A DNA stretch of 60,685 nucleotides from an uncultured Prevotellaceae bacterium (GTDB lineage: Bacteria; Bacteroidota; Bacteroidia; Bacteroidales; Muribaculaceae): NCBI GenBank assembly GCA_900318535.1, contig ONKU01000023.1, forward strand, positions 1 through 60,685. The letters are read 5' to 3'. The position numbers were made by a program, and so were the translations under genes. Numbering within the stretch: the stretch's first letter is position 1; the number at the start of each line of letters is the position of its first letter. A model generated the notes under the pieces. It was given only the letters and a program-made list of their open reading frames with translations. It was not told the origin of the DNA and did not search any database. Positions 26,459 through 36,726 of the stretch are shown in pieces.

Positions 26459-27547
26459 CTAGTACAATGAAGGCAGGTGGCCGTTCTTGAGGTGATCGCG
26501 GTCGTGGCGGCGTTTCCACAGGTTGCTGTCCATGTAGAAACGGCAGGCGATTTGTTGCCAGAAACCGGTGGTCTTGTCGTTGGCGTGCAGGGTCAGCGAG
26601 CCTGTCAAGTCAACGAAGCGGTTGCTGACGATGTGGAAGACCAGGTCGGTGCGGCTGTAGGTCTTGTAGTCGAAGTAGGGGTCGCCCAGGTTGAGCTGGC
26701 TGCCCCACTTGGCATACAGGGGCATGATGCCCTGGCCGGTGTAGAAGGTCTCGTCGAGTTCAATCCAGCGCCAGCGGGCTGTGGCCGTGGCCAGGAAGCC
26801 GGCGGGGCGCTCCCACTTGTCGGTGGCCCGGTCGCGCTCCATAGCGATGATGGCGCCAGCCGACAGGCGCAGCGAGTCGAGTGCGGTGTGGTGCGACAGG
26901 TCCAGCGACAACATGGGGTTGACGACAATGTCATCGTTGACGTGCTGATCCCCGGCATGCGGCTTGGACATGGCCAGATGGCTGTATTGCACGTGGCCGC
27001 CCAGCCGCAGGGGGCCAGCCAGGCGCCAATCGGTGTTGAAGAACACCGTAAAGGCCTCGCGCTGGCGCTCGGTCTGCATCTGTCGCCAGTCCACGGCAAT
27101 CTCGGCATATCCCTGGGGCTTGATGTACTGTGCCATGACGCCGCGGATGTTAGGCTGCACATAGTTCATCGAGTCGCTCCACAGGTATAGGGGCATGCGC
27201 TCCACCATCAGGGTGCGCGGCATGAGTCCCACGGTCATGTGCCACCCGTTGTTGCCGTTGTAGCGGTAATAGAGCGTGGGCAGCACCTTGTAGCCGCTCA
27301 GGTTGTCGATCATGGGCTGGTACCACACGACGCCTCCCTTGAGCACATGGGTGCCGTCGAGCATCGAGATGCCCGCTTCGGGTGCCAGGCGTGTGAAGAA
27401 GAACGTCTGGTCGGGGGTGGTGCGGTCCTCGCCGCCCTCGCGGTTGTTGAGCAGCATGCTGGCATCAACATTCCATTCCACCTCTTGTGCGGCAAGAGGT
27501 GGAATCGTGAGCAGTAGGGTTAATATGGCAAGCAGCCAATTACGCAT
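26459..27547 (-). CDS. Predicted outer-membrane beta-barrel protein, unknown function
   Basis: A 362-residue protein with a clean signal peptide ([21 protein letters not shown]). The body is rich in alternating aromatic strands ([44 protein letters not shown]) and ends in charged residues, which suggests an outer-membrane barrel. I do not recognise the family beyond that. The start was placed at MRNWLL because it gives the signal peptide and overlaps the gltX stop by eight bases (ATGCGTAA). It is likely co-translated with gltX. Confidence 0.7.
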   Translation of the reverse strand: MRNWLLAILTLLLTIPPLAAQEVEWNVDASMLLNNREGGEDRTTPDQTFFFTRLAPEAGISMLDGTHVLKGGVVWYQPMIDNLSGYKVLPTLYYRYNGNNGWHMTVGLMPRTLMVERMPLYLWSDSMNYVQPNIRGVMAQYIKPQGYAEIAVDWRQMQTERQREAFTVFFNTDWRLAGPLRLGGHVQYSHLAMSKPHAGDQHVNDDIVVNPMLSLDLSHHTALDSLRLSAGAIIAMERDRATDKWERPAGFLATATARWRWIELDETFYTGQGIMPLYAKWGSQLNLGDPYFDYKTYSRTDLVFHIVSNRFVDLTGSLTLHANDKTTGFWQQIACRFYMDSNLWKRRHDRDHLKNGHLPSLY

Positions 27548-29078
27548 CGGCAGGCAGCTGGATGTTCTCGATGCCGGCGTTGAGGCGGGCGAGGGTCTCG
27601 TCGCGTCCCAGCAGCTGGGTGATGTCAAACATGTGCGGGCCGCGGCATTCGCCCACTACGGTCAGGCGGAAAGCGTTCATCACGTTGCCCTTGTGGTAGC
27701 CATTGCGGTCAATCCAGTCCATGACGGCGGCTTCGCTGGCCAGAGCGTCGTTCAGGTCGACGGTCTCGAGCAATGCGGACAGTTGGCGCATCTGTTCGGG
27801 TGTTTCTTCCTTCCAGCGCTTGCGGATGTCCTTCTCGCTGTAGTTGGTGGGGCGCACGAAGAAGAAGCCGGCCTGGTCCCACAGGTCGTTCACGAAGTTG
27901 ACGCGGCTCTTGACCAGAGAAACAGCACGCGAAATGAACTGGTCGCTGAAGTCGGCCACGTTTACGCCATGCTGGGTGAGCACGGGCTTGAACAGTTGAG
28001 CCAGCTCGTTGTCGTCCATGTTCATCAGGTACTCGTGGTTGAACCACTTGCCCTTCTCGAAGTCGAACTTGGCGCCCTTGCGTGAGCAGTGGTCGATGGA
28101 GAATTCCTTGATCAACTCGTCCATCGAGAAAATCTCGCGGTCGTCGCCGGGATTCCAGCCCAGCAGGGCCAGGAAATTGACTATGGCCTGGGGCAGATAG
28201 CCAGCCTCGCGGTAGCCGCTGGAACGCTCGCCGCTCTTGGGGTCGGTCCAGTCGAGGGGGAAGACGGGGAAGCCCAGACGGTCACCGTCACGTTTGCTCA
28301 GTTTGCCCTTTCCGTCGGGCTTGAGCAGCAGCGGCAGATGCACGAAAGCGGGCATCGTGTCTTCCCAGCCGAAGGCCTGATACAACAGCACGTGCAACGG
28401 TGCGCTGGGGAGCCACTCCTCGCCACGGATGACGTGCGATACCTCCATCAGGTGGTCATCAACGATGTTGGCCAGGTGATAGGTGGGCAGGTCGTCGGCA
28501 CTCTTGTAGAGCACCTTGTCGTCGAGAATCGACGAGTTGATGGTCACGTCGCCGCGCAGCAGGTCATGAACCACAACGTCCTGGTCGGGGTCGATGCGGA
28601 AACGCGCTACCCACTTGGCGCCACTGTCCATGAGGGACTTGACCTCGTCGGCAGGCAAGGACAGTGAATTGCGCATCATACCGCGGGTGCGGGCATCATA
28701 CTGGAAATTTTTGATCTCCTGGCGCTTGGCCTCGAGCTCCTCGGGGGTATCAAAGGCATAATAGGCCTTGCCCGCATCGATGAGCTGCTGCGTGTACTTG
28801 CGGTACAGGTCGCGGCGTTCGCTCTGCTTGTAGGGGCCGTAGTTGCCGCCCTCGCGCACGCCCTCGTCGATGCCGATGCCCAGCCACTGCAGGGCCTCGT
28901 TGATGTAGTCCTCGGCACCGGGCACAAAGCGTGTGCTGTCGGTGTCCTCGATGCGCAGGATCATGTCGCCGCCGTGCTGGCGGGCAAACAGGTAGTTATA
29001 CAGTGCCGTACGCACGCCGCCAATGTGCAGCGGTCCCGTGGGTGATGGCGCGAAGCGCACTCTTACTCGTCGTTCCAT
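27540..29078 (-). CDS. gltX: Glutamyl-tRNA synthetase
   Basis: A 512-residue class I aminoacyl-tRNA synthetase that charges tRNA-Glu. The HIGH-type motif is in [19 protein letters not shown] near residue 8, and the KLSKRDGDR (KMSKS-type) motif is near 263. The C-terminal anticodon-binding region follows. Length matches the discriminating bacterial enzyme. It leads a four-gene minus-strand run: gltX, outer-membrane protein, waaA, LRR protein. Confidence 0.97.
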   Translation of the reverse strand: MERRVRVRFAPSPTGPLHIGGVRTALYNYLFARQHGGDMILRIEDTDSTRFVPGAEDYINEALQWLGIGIDEGVREGGNYGPYKQSERRDLYRKYTQQLIDAGKAYYAFDTPEELEAKRQEIKNFQYDARTRGMMRNSLSLPADEVKSLMDSGAKWVARFRIDPDQDVVVHDLLRGDVTINSSILDDKVLYKSADDLPTYHLANIVDDHLMEVSHVIRGEEWLPSAPLHVLLYQAFGWEDTMPAFVHLPLLLKPDGKGKLSKRDGDRLGFPVFPLDWTDPKSGERSSGYREAGYLPQAIVNFLALLGWNPGDDREIFSMDELIKEFSIDHCSRKGAKFDFEKGKWFNHEYLMNMDDNELAQLFKPVLTQHGVNVADFSDQFISRAVSLVKSRVNFVNDLWDQAGFFFVRPTNYSEKDIRKRWKEETPEQMRQLSALLETVDLNDALASEAAVMDWIDRNGYHKGNVMNAFRLTVVGECRGPHMFDITQLLGRDETLARLNAGIENIQLPADA

Positions 29079-29125
29079 TGTCTTGTCGTTTCTTTATTAT
29101 ATTATTAATGTATTGTTTAGTTCTG

Positions 29126-29899
29126 TTACAGCAGCAATTCCCTGACGGCATCCATCGAAGCGAAGTCGGTCTGGTCGACATGGGTCGGGGTAACCGTCAC
29201 ATAGCCGCGCTGCAGCCAGTAATAGTCGGTCAGGCCCTCCTCTTTGTCGGCGATTTCAAATTCACCGGTCAGCCAGTAATAGTCGCGTCCCCTGGGGTCG
29301 ATGCGGTGTTCCCACTCGTTGATCCAGCGTCCCATGTCGCCAGTGGTCACTTTCATGCCCTTGAACTGCCCGTCGGTGTGCGGTATGTTCACATTCAGGC
29401 ACACGTCTTTGGGCAGTCCGCTCTTGAGCACGCGTTCGGTCACATGCTTGACGATGGGCTCGCACACGCTGGTGTCGGCATCGGCACTGTAGTCGCCAAA
29501 GGAGAACGCCACGCTGGGCACGCCGTGCAGGATACCCTCAAAGACGCAGGCCATCGTGCCGCTGTAGAGCGTGTTCAGGCCGCTATTGTAGCCGTGGTTG
29601 ATGCCGGCGAGCACCACATCGGGCATGCGGTCGGCCATGAGTTGGCTCAAGGCCAGTTTCACGCAGTCGGCCGGCGTTCCTGTCGCCAGATAGGCCGTGA
29701 ATCCCTCTTCCCTGGCAATGCACGTCGTGTGCACGGGGTTGACAAACGTAATGGCGCTCGACTTGCCGCTCTGGTGCACGGCCGGAGCGACGACAAACAC
29801 GTCGCCCAGTGTTCTTGCCACCTTGATGAGCGACTTGATGCCGTTGTATTGATAGCCGTCATCGTTGCTGATGAGGATAAGAGGTCTGCTGTTGTCCAT
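29126..29899 (-). CDS. surE: 5'/3'-nucleotidase SurE
   Basis: A 257-residue metal-dependent nucleoside monophosphate phosphatase. The signature [14 protein letters not shown] at residues 8-21 carries the metal-binding Asp pair. Later blocks [26 protein letters not shown] and [11 protein letters not shown] match the family. It is upstream of gltX on the same strand with a 47-base gap, and divergent from nagB. Confidence 0.96.
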   Translation of the reverse strand: MDNSRPLILISNDDGYQYNGIKSLIKVARTLGDVFVVAPAVHQSGKSSAITFVNPVHTTCIAREEGFTAYLATGTPADCVKLALSQLMADRMPDVVLAGINHGYNSGLNTLYSGTMACVFEGILHGVPSVAFSFGDYSADADTSVCEPIVKHVTERVLKSGLPKDVCLNVNIPHTDGQFKGMKVTTGDMGRWINEWEHRIDPRGRDYYWLTGEFEIADKEEGLTDYYWLQRGYVTVTPTHVDQTDFASMDAVRELLL

Positions 29900-29925
29900 G
29901 TGGTTTGTTTTGATGTATTTGGGTG

Positions 29926-29933
29926 CAAAGTTA
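29926..29933 (-). promoter_or_regulatory. -7 box for surE
   Basis: TAACTTTG on the minus strand, 26 bases before the start. It is back-to-back with the nagB box at 29967, 33 bases apart, so the two polymerase footprints must overlap. Confidence 0.45.
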
Positions 29934-29966
29934 CAATTTTTTTATGGAGAATTGACAGATTTGCTG

Positions 29967-29974
29967 TAACTTTG
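29967..29974 (+). promoter_or_regulatory. -7 box for nagB
   Basis: TAACTTTG on the plus strand, 36 bases before the nagB ATG at 30011. The -33 region is not a good match. Confidence 0.45.
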
Positions 29975-30010
29975 CCTTATCAAAGACAAATTGTAGAAAA
30001 AACAAGAATT

Positions 30011-30802
30011 ATGAGACTGATTATCGAACCTGATTACGAGAAAGTATCGAAGTGGGCCGCAAAATTTGTGGCAAAGCGTATTAACGAGGCAAATCCCACG
30101 CCCGAGAAGCCTTTCAAGCTGGGATGCCCCACGGGCAGTTCGCCGCTGGGCATGTACCGTGAGCTCATTGCCATGAACAAGGCAGGCGAAGTGTCGTTCC
30201 AGAACGTTATCACCTTCAACATGGACGAATACTGCAATCTGCCTGAAGAACATCCCGAGAGCTATCACTCGTTCATGTGGAACAACTTCTTCTCGCACAT
30301 CGATATCAAACCCGAGAATGTGAACATCCTCAACGGCAATGCTCCTGACCTGGTCAAGGAGTGTGAGGACTACGAGAAGCGTATCGAGGCTGCCGGAGGC
30401 ATCGACCTGTTTATGGGCGGCGTGGGCCCCGACGGCCACATCGCTTTCAACGAGCCGGGCTCGTCGCTCACGTCACGCACGCGCCAGAAGACGCTCACCC
30501 AGGATACCATCATCGCCAACAGCCGTTTCTTTGACGGCGACCTGAACAAGGTGCCCAAGACCGCCCTCACCGTGGGCGTCGGCACCGTGATGGCTGCCCG
30601 CGAGGTGATGATCATCGTCAACGGTCACGGCAAGGCACGCGCCCTGCAGCAGGCCATCGAGGGCGGCGTGTCGCACATGTGCACACTGAGCGCCCTGCAG
30701 ATGCATCCCCACGCCATCATTATCGCCGACGAGGCTGCTGTCGATGAGCTCAAGGTGAGCACCTACCGCTACTTCAAGGACATCGAGAAGGACAACCTGT
30801 AA
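30011..30802 (+). CDS. nagB: Glucosamine-6-phosphate deaminase
   Basis: A 263-residue enzyme converting glucosamine-6-phosphate to fructose-6-phosphate and ammonia, the last step of amino-sugar use. The N-terminal [17 protein letters not shown] is typical. The active-site loop [13 protein letters not shown] is near residue 37, FNMDEYCNL near 70 and [18 protein letters not shown] near 136-153. Length equals the E. coli family. The frame is open far upstream, but MRLII matches the conserved start and follows the promoter box. It is monocistronic with a strong terminator. Confidence 0.97.
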   Translation: MRLIIEPDYEKVSKWAAKFVAKRINEANPTPEKPFKLGCPTGSSPLGMYRELIAMNKAGEVSFQNVITFNMDEYCNLPEEHPESYHSFMWNNFFSHIDIKPENVNILNGNAPDLVKECEDYEKRIEAAGGIDLFMGGVGPDGHIAFNEPGSSLTSRTRQKTLTQDTIIANSRFFDGDLNKVPKTALTVGVGTVMAAREVMIIVNGHGKARALQQAIEGGVSHMCTLSALQMHPHAIIIADEAAVDELKVSTYRYFKDIEKDNL

Positions 30803-30828
30803 ACCTGCAGGATTCTCCTGAAAAAACC

Positions 30829-30869
30829 GATTCACCCTACAGATGCCACAAGCGTCTGTAGGGTGAATC
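30829..30869. terminator. Two-way terminator after nagB
   Basis: A 15-pair perfect stem (30829-30843 with 30855-30869) and an 11-base loop. An A6 run precedes it on the plus strand, giving a T run for minus-strand transcripts. Confidence 0.75.
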
Positions 30870-30900
30870 GTTATATCGGGTTGGGTTTGGGCGCAAAAAA

Positions 30901-30932
30901 AAGCTGCTCGAGCCTAACGGCGGGAACAGCTT
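30901..30932 (-). terminator. Terminator of the small lipoprotein gene
   Basis: Stem AAGCTG/CAGCTT with one mismatch and two more pairs; T8 follows on the minus strand (30893-30900 region). It lies 28 bases after the lipoprotein stop. Confidence 0.7.
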
Positions 30933-30959
30933 CAAACGTTTCTTGTTGTAAAGTCTTGC

Positions 30960-31175
30960 TTACTCGGCGGGAGCGGCCTCGGGAGCAGCAGCCTCGGTAG
31001 CAGCGCTATCAACAACAGCAGCAGCACTGTCAACAACAGCAGCGGCGCTATCTACAACCTCCTCAACAACGGCGGTGGTGTCCTCAGTTGCCTCGGTGGC
31101 CTCGGTGTTGGTGTTGGTGCATGAAATCATGCTAACGCTAGCGATAACAGCAAGAGCTAAAACTAACTTCTTCAT
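30960..31175 (-). CDS. Small Ala/Val/Glu-rich lipoprotein
   Basis: A 71-residue protein with signal and lipobox (SMISC, Cys19), followed by a low-complexity tail of Thr, Glu, Ala, Val and Asp. The heptad AAVVDSA is repeated three times. It is probably a small, abundant envelope lipoprotein; the repeated helix-forming unit could act as a spacer. It has its own promoter with a leader of about 50 bases, and its own terminator, so it is a stand-alone gene. No function can be assigned. Confidence 0.8.
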   Translation of the reverse strand: MKKLVLALAVIASVSMISCTNTNTEATEATEDTTAVVEEVVDSAAAVVDSAAAVVDSAATEAAAPEAAPAE

Positions 31176-31230
31176 TTCTTTTGTACTTTTAAAATAATAA
31201 ACAATAATATTCGGTTGTTAAAATCGGGTG

Positions 31231-31260
31231 CAAAATTATAACAAATTTCTCACGTGCAAA
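31231..31260 (-). promoter_or_regulatory. Promoter of the small lipoprotein gene
   Basis: TTTG (31257-31260), 18-base spacer and TAATTTTG (31231-31238) on the minus strand, 55 bases before the start. Confidence 0.55.
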
Positions 31261-31356
31261 CTTTTTTCCATTTTTTTTTGATGGCCTCAAAAACCGCCTT
31301 TTGGAATTTTGAAAAATTTTTGGCTGTATATTGTTGAATATCAATTAGATAAAAAG

Positions 31357-31382
31357 ACAGACACCCTGTTGTGGGTGTCTGT
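31357..31382 (-). terminator. Terminator after the acyl-CoA ligase gene
   Basis: Ten-pair stem ACAGACACCC/GGGTGTCTGT with a six-base loop, followed by CTTTTTATC on the minus strand. It lies 59 bases after the ligase stop. Confidence 0.75.
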
Positions 31383-31441
31383 TAAATTTTGTTAAGCCTA
31401 GGTCGAGACCTGGAAAATAGCCATTTTTGGCCTCTGCGGCA

Positions 31442-33106
31442 TCAGTTGCTATAGAGGTAACGTTTGATGCTGCGCTTGGGCGTTTTGTCAAACTCCGTAG
31501 CCATGAGTTGGATCTTTGCAATGCGCTCATAGGGGGCCACAAGTTTGTTGAGCTCGTTGCGGATGTCCTCCATGATGTCGGGCAGCTTGTCGCGTGTGAC
31601 GCCCAGCTGGTCCATTGCGTCATAGTCGGGATAGACGAGCGCCACGAGTTTGCCCTCGCGCATGACCACAAGGCTCTCGCTCACGTAGAGCATATTGTTG
31701 AGTTTGGCCTCGATTTCCTCGGGGTAGATGTTTTGGCCGCTGGAGCTGAGAAGCATCGTTTTGAGACGGCCCCTTATAAATAATGTGCCGTCGGCATTCA
31801 GGGTACCCATGTCGCCGGTGTGCAGCCATCCGTCCTCGTGCAGCACCTTGTCGGTGGCCTCGGTGTTGTGGAAATAGCCCTGCATGACGTTCTCGCCTCG
31901 CACGCAGATTTCGCCCGGTATGTTCTCGGGGTCGTCGCTCAGGATCTTGCACTCCATGATGCCCGGCAGGATGCGACCTGCGCTGTGGGGCACGAACTCG
32001 CGCCATGGGGTGTGGCTAACCAGCGGGGCACACTCGGTCATGCCGTAGCCCACGGTGAACGGGAACTTGATCTTGTACAGGAAGTCCTCGACCTCGGCGT
32101 TGAACGGGGCGCCACCGATAATGACTTCCTCGAACTCACCACCAAAGGCCTCTATGAGCTTGTTGCGGATTTGGGCATAGATGCGCCTGTCCAGATAGGG
32201 CACAGCCAAGGCCCATCGCAGCGCGCCCCTGCTGATCATGGGCACGATCATCTTGCTGTAGATCTTCTCCAGCACCAGGGGTACGGTGAACACCACGTTG
32301 GGCTTCACCTCGGCCATGGCCTTGACCAGGATTTTGGGCGACGGGATGCGTCCCAGCAGGGTGATGTGGCCGCCCACGGCCAGCGGCGTCAGCATGTCGA
32401 ACGCGCAGCCGAAGGCATGTGCCAGCGGCAGGAAGGCCAGGTCACGGGAACCCTTGAAATGCAGGCCCGAGTTGATGCCGTAAACGATGTTGCCGGCCAG
32501 GTTGTTGGCGGTAATCATCACGCCCTTGGAGAAACCTGTCGTTCCTGACGTGTAGTTGATCTCGACCAGTGCGTCGTTGGGCACATCGGCATAGTGGATG
32601 TTATTGCGGTAGAAGCCATCGCCGTATTTGGCGTTGAAGGCGTCGTCCAGACCTGCTTTGGCCTTGGCGACAATGTCTTCACCCTCTTTCTCGATCAGGA
32701 GCTTCTTGTCCTCGAGTTGGAAGACGGCACGCACGCGCGGCATCTTGTCAAACTCCAGGTTCTCCCAGATGCTCTTGCTGATGAACAGCATCGTGGCCTC
32801 GCTGTGGTTGATGATGTGCTGTGCATCGGCGGGATTGAATTCCTGCAGGATGGGCACGATGACGGCGCCATAGGTGATGGTGCCCATGAAAATGGTCACC
32901 CAGTTGGGGATGTTCTTGCCGATGAGGGCAATGCGGTCGCCCTGTTTCACGCCGCAGCTCTCAAACAGCAGGTGCAGTCTGGCGATATTGCGGGCGAAGT
33001 CGCCGTAAGTCAGTCGTTCGCCGGTATTGTAGTCGGTTAATGCGGGCAGCTCCCAGTTGTCGATGAAACTGCGCTCATAAATCTTGATCAGGTTTTCCTT
33101 CATCAT
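31442..33106 (-). CDS. Long-chain fatty-acid/AMP-binding CoA ligase
   Basis: A 554-residue adenylate-forming enzyme that activates fatty acids with ATP and CoA. AMP-binding motifs are visible: INYTSGTTGFSKGVMIT near 180, the GYGMTECAPLVS block near 338 and GWLHTGDMG near 415. The late LLSSSGQNIYPEEIE segment replaces the usual K-rich hinge. The start was set at the MMKENL pair, because a farther upstream in-frame start (a TTG) lies within the -7 box at 33131. It is the downstream member of the minus-strand block after the DUF4919-like gene but has its own promoter. The chain length of the substrate cannot be read. Confidence 0.9.
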   Translation of the reverse strand: MMKENLIKIYERSFIDNWELPALTDYNTGERLTYGDFARNIARLHLLFESCGVKQGDRIALIGKNIPNWVTIFMGTITYGAVIVPILQEFNPADAQHIINHSEATMLFISKSIWENLEFDKMPRVRAVFQLEDKKLLIEKEGEDIVAKAKAGLDDAFNAKYGDGFYRNNIHYADVPNDALVEINYTSGTTGFSKGVMITANNLAGNIVYGINSGLHFKGSRDLAFLPLAHAFGCAFDMLTPLAVGGHITLLGRIPSPKILVKAMAEVKPNVVFTVPLVLEKIYSKMIVPMISRGALRWALAVPYLDRRIYAQIRNKLIEAFGGEFEEVIIGGAPFNAEVEDFLYKIKFPFTVGYGMTECAPLVSHTPWREFVPHSAGRILPGIMECKILSDDPENIPGEICVRGENVMQGYFHNTEATDKVLHEDGWLHTGDMGTLNADGTLFIRGRLKTMLLSSSGQNIYPEEIEAKLNNMLYVSESLVVMREGKLVALVYPDYDAMDQLGVTRDKLPDIMEDIRNELNKLVAPYERIAKIQLMATEFDKTPKRSIKRYLYSN

Positions 33107-33130
33107 AACGCTAAGGGTTTTATCTGAGTG

Positions 33131-33138
33131 CAAAGGTA
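33131..33138 (-). promoter_or_regulatory. -7 box for the acyl-CoA ligase
   Basis: TACCTTTG on the minus strand, 24 bases before the chosen start at 33106. It decides the start by excluding the longer frame. Confidence 0.5.
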
Positions 33139-33289
33139 ATCAAATAAATCCAATTTCACCATGCGGCTATCTCAAAAAACTACACAAACAACAATTATTA
33201 CCTTTACAAGCTGTCGCTTGCAGTACGGGATGGGGAGGGCCCTCGGGTGCAAGGGTTATGCATCTGGGGGCGGTTGTCGAGAGGGGAGA

Positions 33290-34024
33290 TCAGATGTCGG
33301 GGAATTTAAGGGCGGCGACCTGCATCATGCGGGAGATGTCGAAGTAGAAGCCCTCGGCGCTCTTGCCGGCCACGGGCTGCACCTTGATGTAGTCGATGCC
33401 TCCGTCCAGAGTCTCGTGTTCGGTGGCGACGAAGCCCAGGAAGTTGATGATGTTGTACTCATGCTCGGGGGTGATGACAACCCAGGGCTCCTCTTTGGTG
33501 CCCTTGCCGCTGGACATGATGGCGGCGATGAGGCGGTCGAGGCGGTACTGGCACACGGCAGCGCGGGCGTGTTTTTTCTTCTCCTTGAGGACGTAGATGT
33601 AGAAGTTCATCTGATTCATGTCGAACATGTTGTCGTTCAGCGACAACTCGGCATACTTCTCGATGCTGTCACACTCGGCGCGCGAGTGGGGCTGCTTGTA
33701 GTAGAGCTGCTCGACGACGTTGCTGTAGATGCTCTCGCGGAAGGGGTTGTAATCCTCCTGGAAGGTGTAGCCATAATAGAAGTTCCTCCAAGCTTCGATC
33801 GACAGCGTGGTGTCGTTGCTGTTGTAGGCCTTCAAGAGCTTGGGGTAGAAATAGGCGTTGTTGGGGTTCATGGTGACCTCGCGCACATGGTCAAAGTCCA
33901 CTTTCTTGATGGCGAACTTGTTGGGCTGGCTGCGGCCGGGCGCTTCCTGGCGGTTCTGCGCCCCAGCCAGCATGGAAGTTGCCAGCAGGGCGACGATGAT
34001 GAGGATATGTTTGAGGTGTTTCAT
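33290..34024 (-). CDS. Exported DUF4919-like protein
   Basis: A 244-residue protein with a signal peptide ending near MLAGA-Q (residue 22). The sequence is helical with blocks AYFYPKLLKAYNSNDTTLS, EAWRNFYYGYTFQEDYNPF and VVITPEHEYNIINFLGFVATE, which I associate with Bacteroidales DUF4919 proteins; the role is unknown. MKHLKHIL was chosen as start; an in-frame TTG upstream would overlap the preceding gene. It lies immediately after the small membrane protein gene and probably shares its transcript. Confidence 0.7.
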   Translation of the reverse strand: MKHLKHILIIVALLATSMLAGAQNRQEAPGRSQPNKFAIKKVDFDHVREVTMNPNNAYFYPKLLKAYNSNDTTLSIEAWRNFYYGYTFQEDYNPFRESIYSNVVEQLYYKQPHSRAECDSIEKYAELSLNDNMFDMNQMNFYIYVLKEKKKHARAAVCQYRLDRLIAAIMSSGKGTKEEPWVVITPEHEYNIINFLGFVATEHETLDGGIDYIKVQPVAGKSAEGFYFDISRMMQVAALKFPDI

Positions 34025-34037
34025 TCTTTTCGCTTTA

Positions 34038-34529
34038 TCAGTCAATGACCACTCCCATCACGGCGATGCACACGATCGACACGGCAACGATGGCGGGCAG
34101 GCCCTTGGCGGCAAAGTAGCGCCAGAACTGCGTGGAGGGGAACAGCATCCACTTGCCTGCCGGTGTGCGGCTGTAAGCCAACTGGCCCATGGCGGCGCCA
34201 AGAATGACTCCCAGCACCATGATGCGCGGTGCGAGCAGGATGCCCAGCATGCCGCCGGCCATGGCGGTGAGTCCCACATACAGGTTGCTGGAGCGGTGGC
34301 CGTCAGGCTCTCCCTTGGGCGAGAGATAGAACAGCCCCACGGTGATGAGCGTTGCGATGCCCCAGAAGACGAACGTCATCGGCTTCACGTCGATGGCATA
34401 GCTCCAGTGCATCAGCGCGAGTCCGGCGAAAGCAGGCACGGCAGCGACCCAGCGGGGCCACAGCACGAGCAGCAGCGCTGCCACCAGGCAGGCTATGCCG
34501 GCTACAAGGAGTATGGTCTGCATCACCAT
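34038..34529 (-). CDS. Small polytopic membrane protein, unknown function
   Basis: A 163-residue protein with about five hydrophobic helices (residues 4-24, 28-45, 50-66, 84-115, 143-162), with Gly- and Ala-rich helix centres such as GLTAMAGGMLGILLAP and LGVILGAAMGQL. A DUF456-like fold is possible but not demonstrated. It is located 87 bases downstream of the PgpH-like gene and directly before the DUF4919-like gene. Confidence 0.65.
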   Translation of the reverse strand: MVMQTILLVAGIACLVAALLLVLWPRWVAAVPAFAGLALMHWSYAIDVKPMTFVFWGIATLITVGLFYLSPKGEPDGHRSSNLYVGLTAMAGGMLGILLAPRIMVLGVILGAAMGQLAYSRTPAGKWMLFPSTQFWRYFAAKGLPAIVAVSIVCIAVMGVVID

Positions 34530-34616
34530 GTGTGGTCGATAGTCTGAATTGTCGTTAGTAGTCTGTTTTACTATATAACACAGTTTTGGGCTAGTTTATT
34601 GCCCGAAACGGCGTGA

Positions 34617-36719
34617 TTATTTCTTGTCGTTGGCCGCGGCAGTGCCATTGTAGGGCGGCGGGGTGTTGGCGGCATCGTTGGCGGCTGTTGCGCTGGCTTT
34701 CACCTCGCTGGGATAGGCCACGCGGGCATGATAGGCGGTGCGCAGGCGTTCAATGAACAGGCGCTTGACGGTTTCCACATCGCGGAAACTGATGGGCGCC
34801 TCGCGCAGCAGCCCCTCGGCCACTTGTCCGTCGATGATTTTATTCACCATGGCCGCGATGGACTCCTCGCTGTGGTCGTTGAGGCTCTTGGTGGCTGCTT
34901 CACAGGCATCGGCCATCATCAGTATGGCGGCCTCCTTGGTCTGCGGGTTAGGGCCGGGGTAGGAGAAGGGCGTCTTGTCCACCTCCTGGTCGGGACGTGC
35001 CTCGCGGGCCTTGTAGTAGAAGTAGCGCGTCACGCCCTTGCCGTGGTGCTGGGCAATCAGGTCCTTGATGACCTTGGGCAGGTCGGCATCCTCGGCAATC
35101 TTGAGGCCGTTGCTCACGTGGTCGATGACAATCTTGGCGCTGTCCTCGGGGCGCACGAGGTGGTCGTGCGGGTTCTCGCCAATCTGGTTCTCGGTGAAGA
35201 AGGCCGGATTCTTGGTCTTGCCGATGTCGTGGTAGAGTGCACCGGCGCGCACGAGCTGCATGTTGGCTCCGATCTTGAGCGCTGCCTCACCGGCCAGGTT
35301 GGCCACCTGGAGCGAGTGCTGGAAGGTGCCTGGGCAGTTGGTGGAGAGCTGGCGCAGCAGCGGGTTGTTGATGTCGGCGAGCTCGAGCAGCGTCATCGAC
35401 GAGGTGAAGCCGAAGGCCTTTTCCACGATGGGGATAATCAGGAAGGCAAACGACAGGATGACGCAGTTGATCAGGAAGTAGGCAAAATACAATTTGTCGA
35501 TCTTGCCGAAGTCGCCCTCGTTGATGAGGGTCATGGCCACATAGGTGATGCAGTAGGCCAGGAAGATGAATGCGGCACACCGAACGAGCTGGGTGCGCTT
35601 GGTCAACTCCTTGGCCGAGATGATGGCGATGATACCCGCCAGGAACTGCATGATGATGAACTCGGCCTGATGGCTGCTGGCGATGAGGGAGCAGATGAGC
35701 ACGGTGACGATGTGCACAAAGAACGACGTGTGGTCGTCAAAGAACGACGACACGATGACGGGCACCAGCGCAAAGGGGATGACATACAGCAGGCTGTACT
35801 TGAACTTCACCAGCAGGAACACCGCGATGACAAACACCGTGATAAATGTGATCAGGAACACCATGCGGCGCAGGCTGTCGAACACCTGTCTGCGCAGCAT
35901 GCGTATGAAGAAGTAAAACGCGAGCATCAGGGTCGCCACGATCAGGATCTGGCCCAACAGGTTGAGGCCCTCGTCGGTGTTGCGCTGCTTGTTGCGCCGT
36001 ATCACTTCATTCTGGTAACTCTCGATGGCCGAAGCCTTCTTGGGGGTGACGATTTCGCCACGCGAGATGATAACCTCGCCCTGCTGGATGGTGCCCGGTG
36101 AGCGCAACGCGTTGCGCAGGTCCTCGCCCATCCATTTCTCGTTCTCTTCCACGTCAACCATCATGTTGGGGACAAGGTAATTGCTGATGTCCACGGCCTT
36201 GAGGGCCTCCTGGATGGCCAGGTTGGAACGCATCGAGTCGGCAAGCCATGAGTAGGCCTGGCGCACGGTCCTCATGTTAGTGGCATCAACCACCTGCAAC
36301 TCGTTGTTGCCCACCATGAAACGCAGCTGCTTGCCGGCGCGTATGTCGTTGGCGGCGTCGTTGTCGACGATGCCGTTGTTGTAAAGCGTGTACACCGCCT
36401 GCAGCAGTGCCGAGCTACCGCTGCGGCCGTTCAGGGCGCGCGACAGCAATGCAATCTGCTGTTCCCCCTTCTTGCGGTCCAGCGTGTAGATTTTGGCAAA
36501 GTTCTGGTTCACGCTGTCGGTGATGTGCTTGCGGGTGGCCTCATCCAGCTCGATGTCGAACTGGAACGATGCCTCAAGGCGCGAGTGCAGCCAGGGTTTT
36601 CCTACCTCGAAGCTTTCGATGCGGGTTGTCTCACGGCTAAAGAACAACGCTGTCGCGATCAACAGGATCGACAGCAGCACCAGCGCCATGATGATGTAGT
36701 TGTTATTCTTGCGGGACAT
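34617..36719 (-). CDS. 7TM-HD phosphodiesterase, PgpH-like (c-di-AMP hydrolase family)
   Basis: A 700-residue membrane protein. One N-terminal helix (10-27) is followed by an extracytoplasmic domain (about 35-265), seven membrane helices (about 270-465) and a cytoplasmic HD domain. HD motifs: HSLQVANLAGEAA near 482, ALYHDIGKTKNPAFF near 508 and IAQHHGKGV near 575. This order is the 7TMR-HDED/PgpH architecture, whose characterised members hydrolyse cyclic di-AMP. The C-terminus is a low-complexity Ala/Asn tail. It lies next to RelA/SpoT, so two nucleotide-signalling genes are adjacent. Confidence 0.92.
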   Translation of the reverse strand: MSRKNNNYIIMALVLLSILLIATALFFSRETTRIESFEVGKPWLHSRLEASFQFDIELDEATRKHITDSVNQNFAKIYTLDRKKGEQQIALLSRALNGRSGSSALLQAVYTLYNNGIVDNDAANDIRAGKQLRFMVGNNELQVVDATNMRTVRQAYSWLADSMRSNLAIQEALKAVDISNYLVPNMMVDVEENEKWMGEDLRNALRSPGTIQQGEVIISRGEIVTPKKASAIESYQNEVIRRNKQRNTDEGLNLLGQILIVATLMLAFYFFIRMLRRQVFDSLRRMVFLITFITVFVIAVFLLVKFKYSLLYVIPFALVPVIVSSFFDDHTSFFVHIVTVLICSLIASSHQAEFIIMQFLAGIIAIISAKELTKRTQLVRCAAFIFLAYCITYVAMTLINEGDFGKIDKLYFAYFLINCVILSFAFLIIPIVEKAFGFTSSMTLLELADINNPLLRQLSTNCPGTFQHSLQVANLAGEAALKIGANMQLVRAGALYHDIGKTKNPAFFTENQIGENPHDHLVRPEDSAKIVIDHVSNGLKIAEDADLPKVIKDLIAQHHGKGVTRYFYYKAREARPDQEVDKTPFSYPGPNPQTKEAAILMMADACEAATKSLNDHSEESIAAMVNKIIDGQVAEGLLREAPISFRDVETVKRLFIERLRTAYHARVAYPSEVKASATAANDAANTPPPYNGTAAANDKK

Positions 36720-36726
36720 TTATTTC

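Noticed and set aside
31383-31441. Small palindrome AGGTCGAGACCT after the acyl-CoA ligase terminator
   Set aside because: Too short and isolated to call an operator or terminator.
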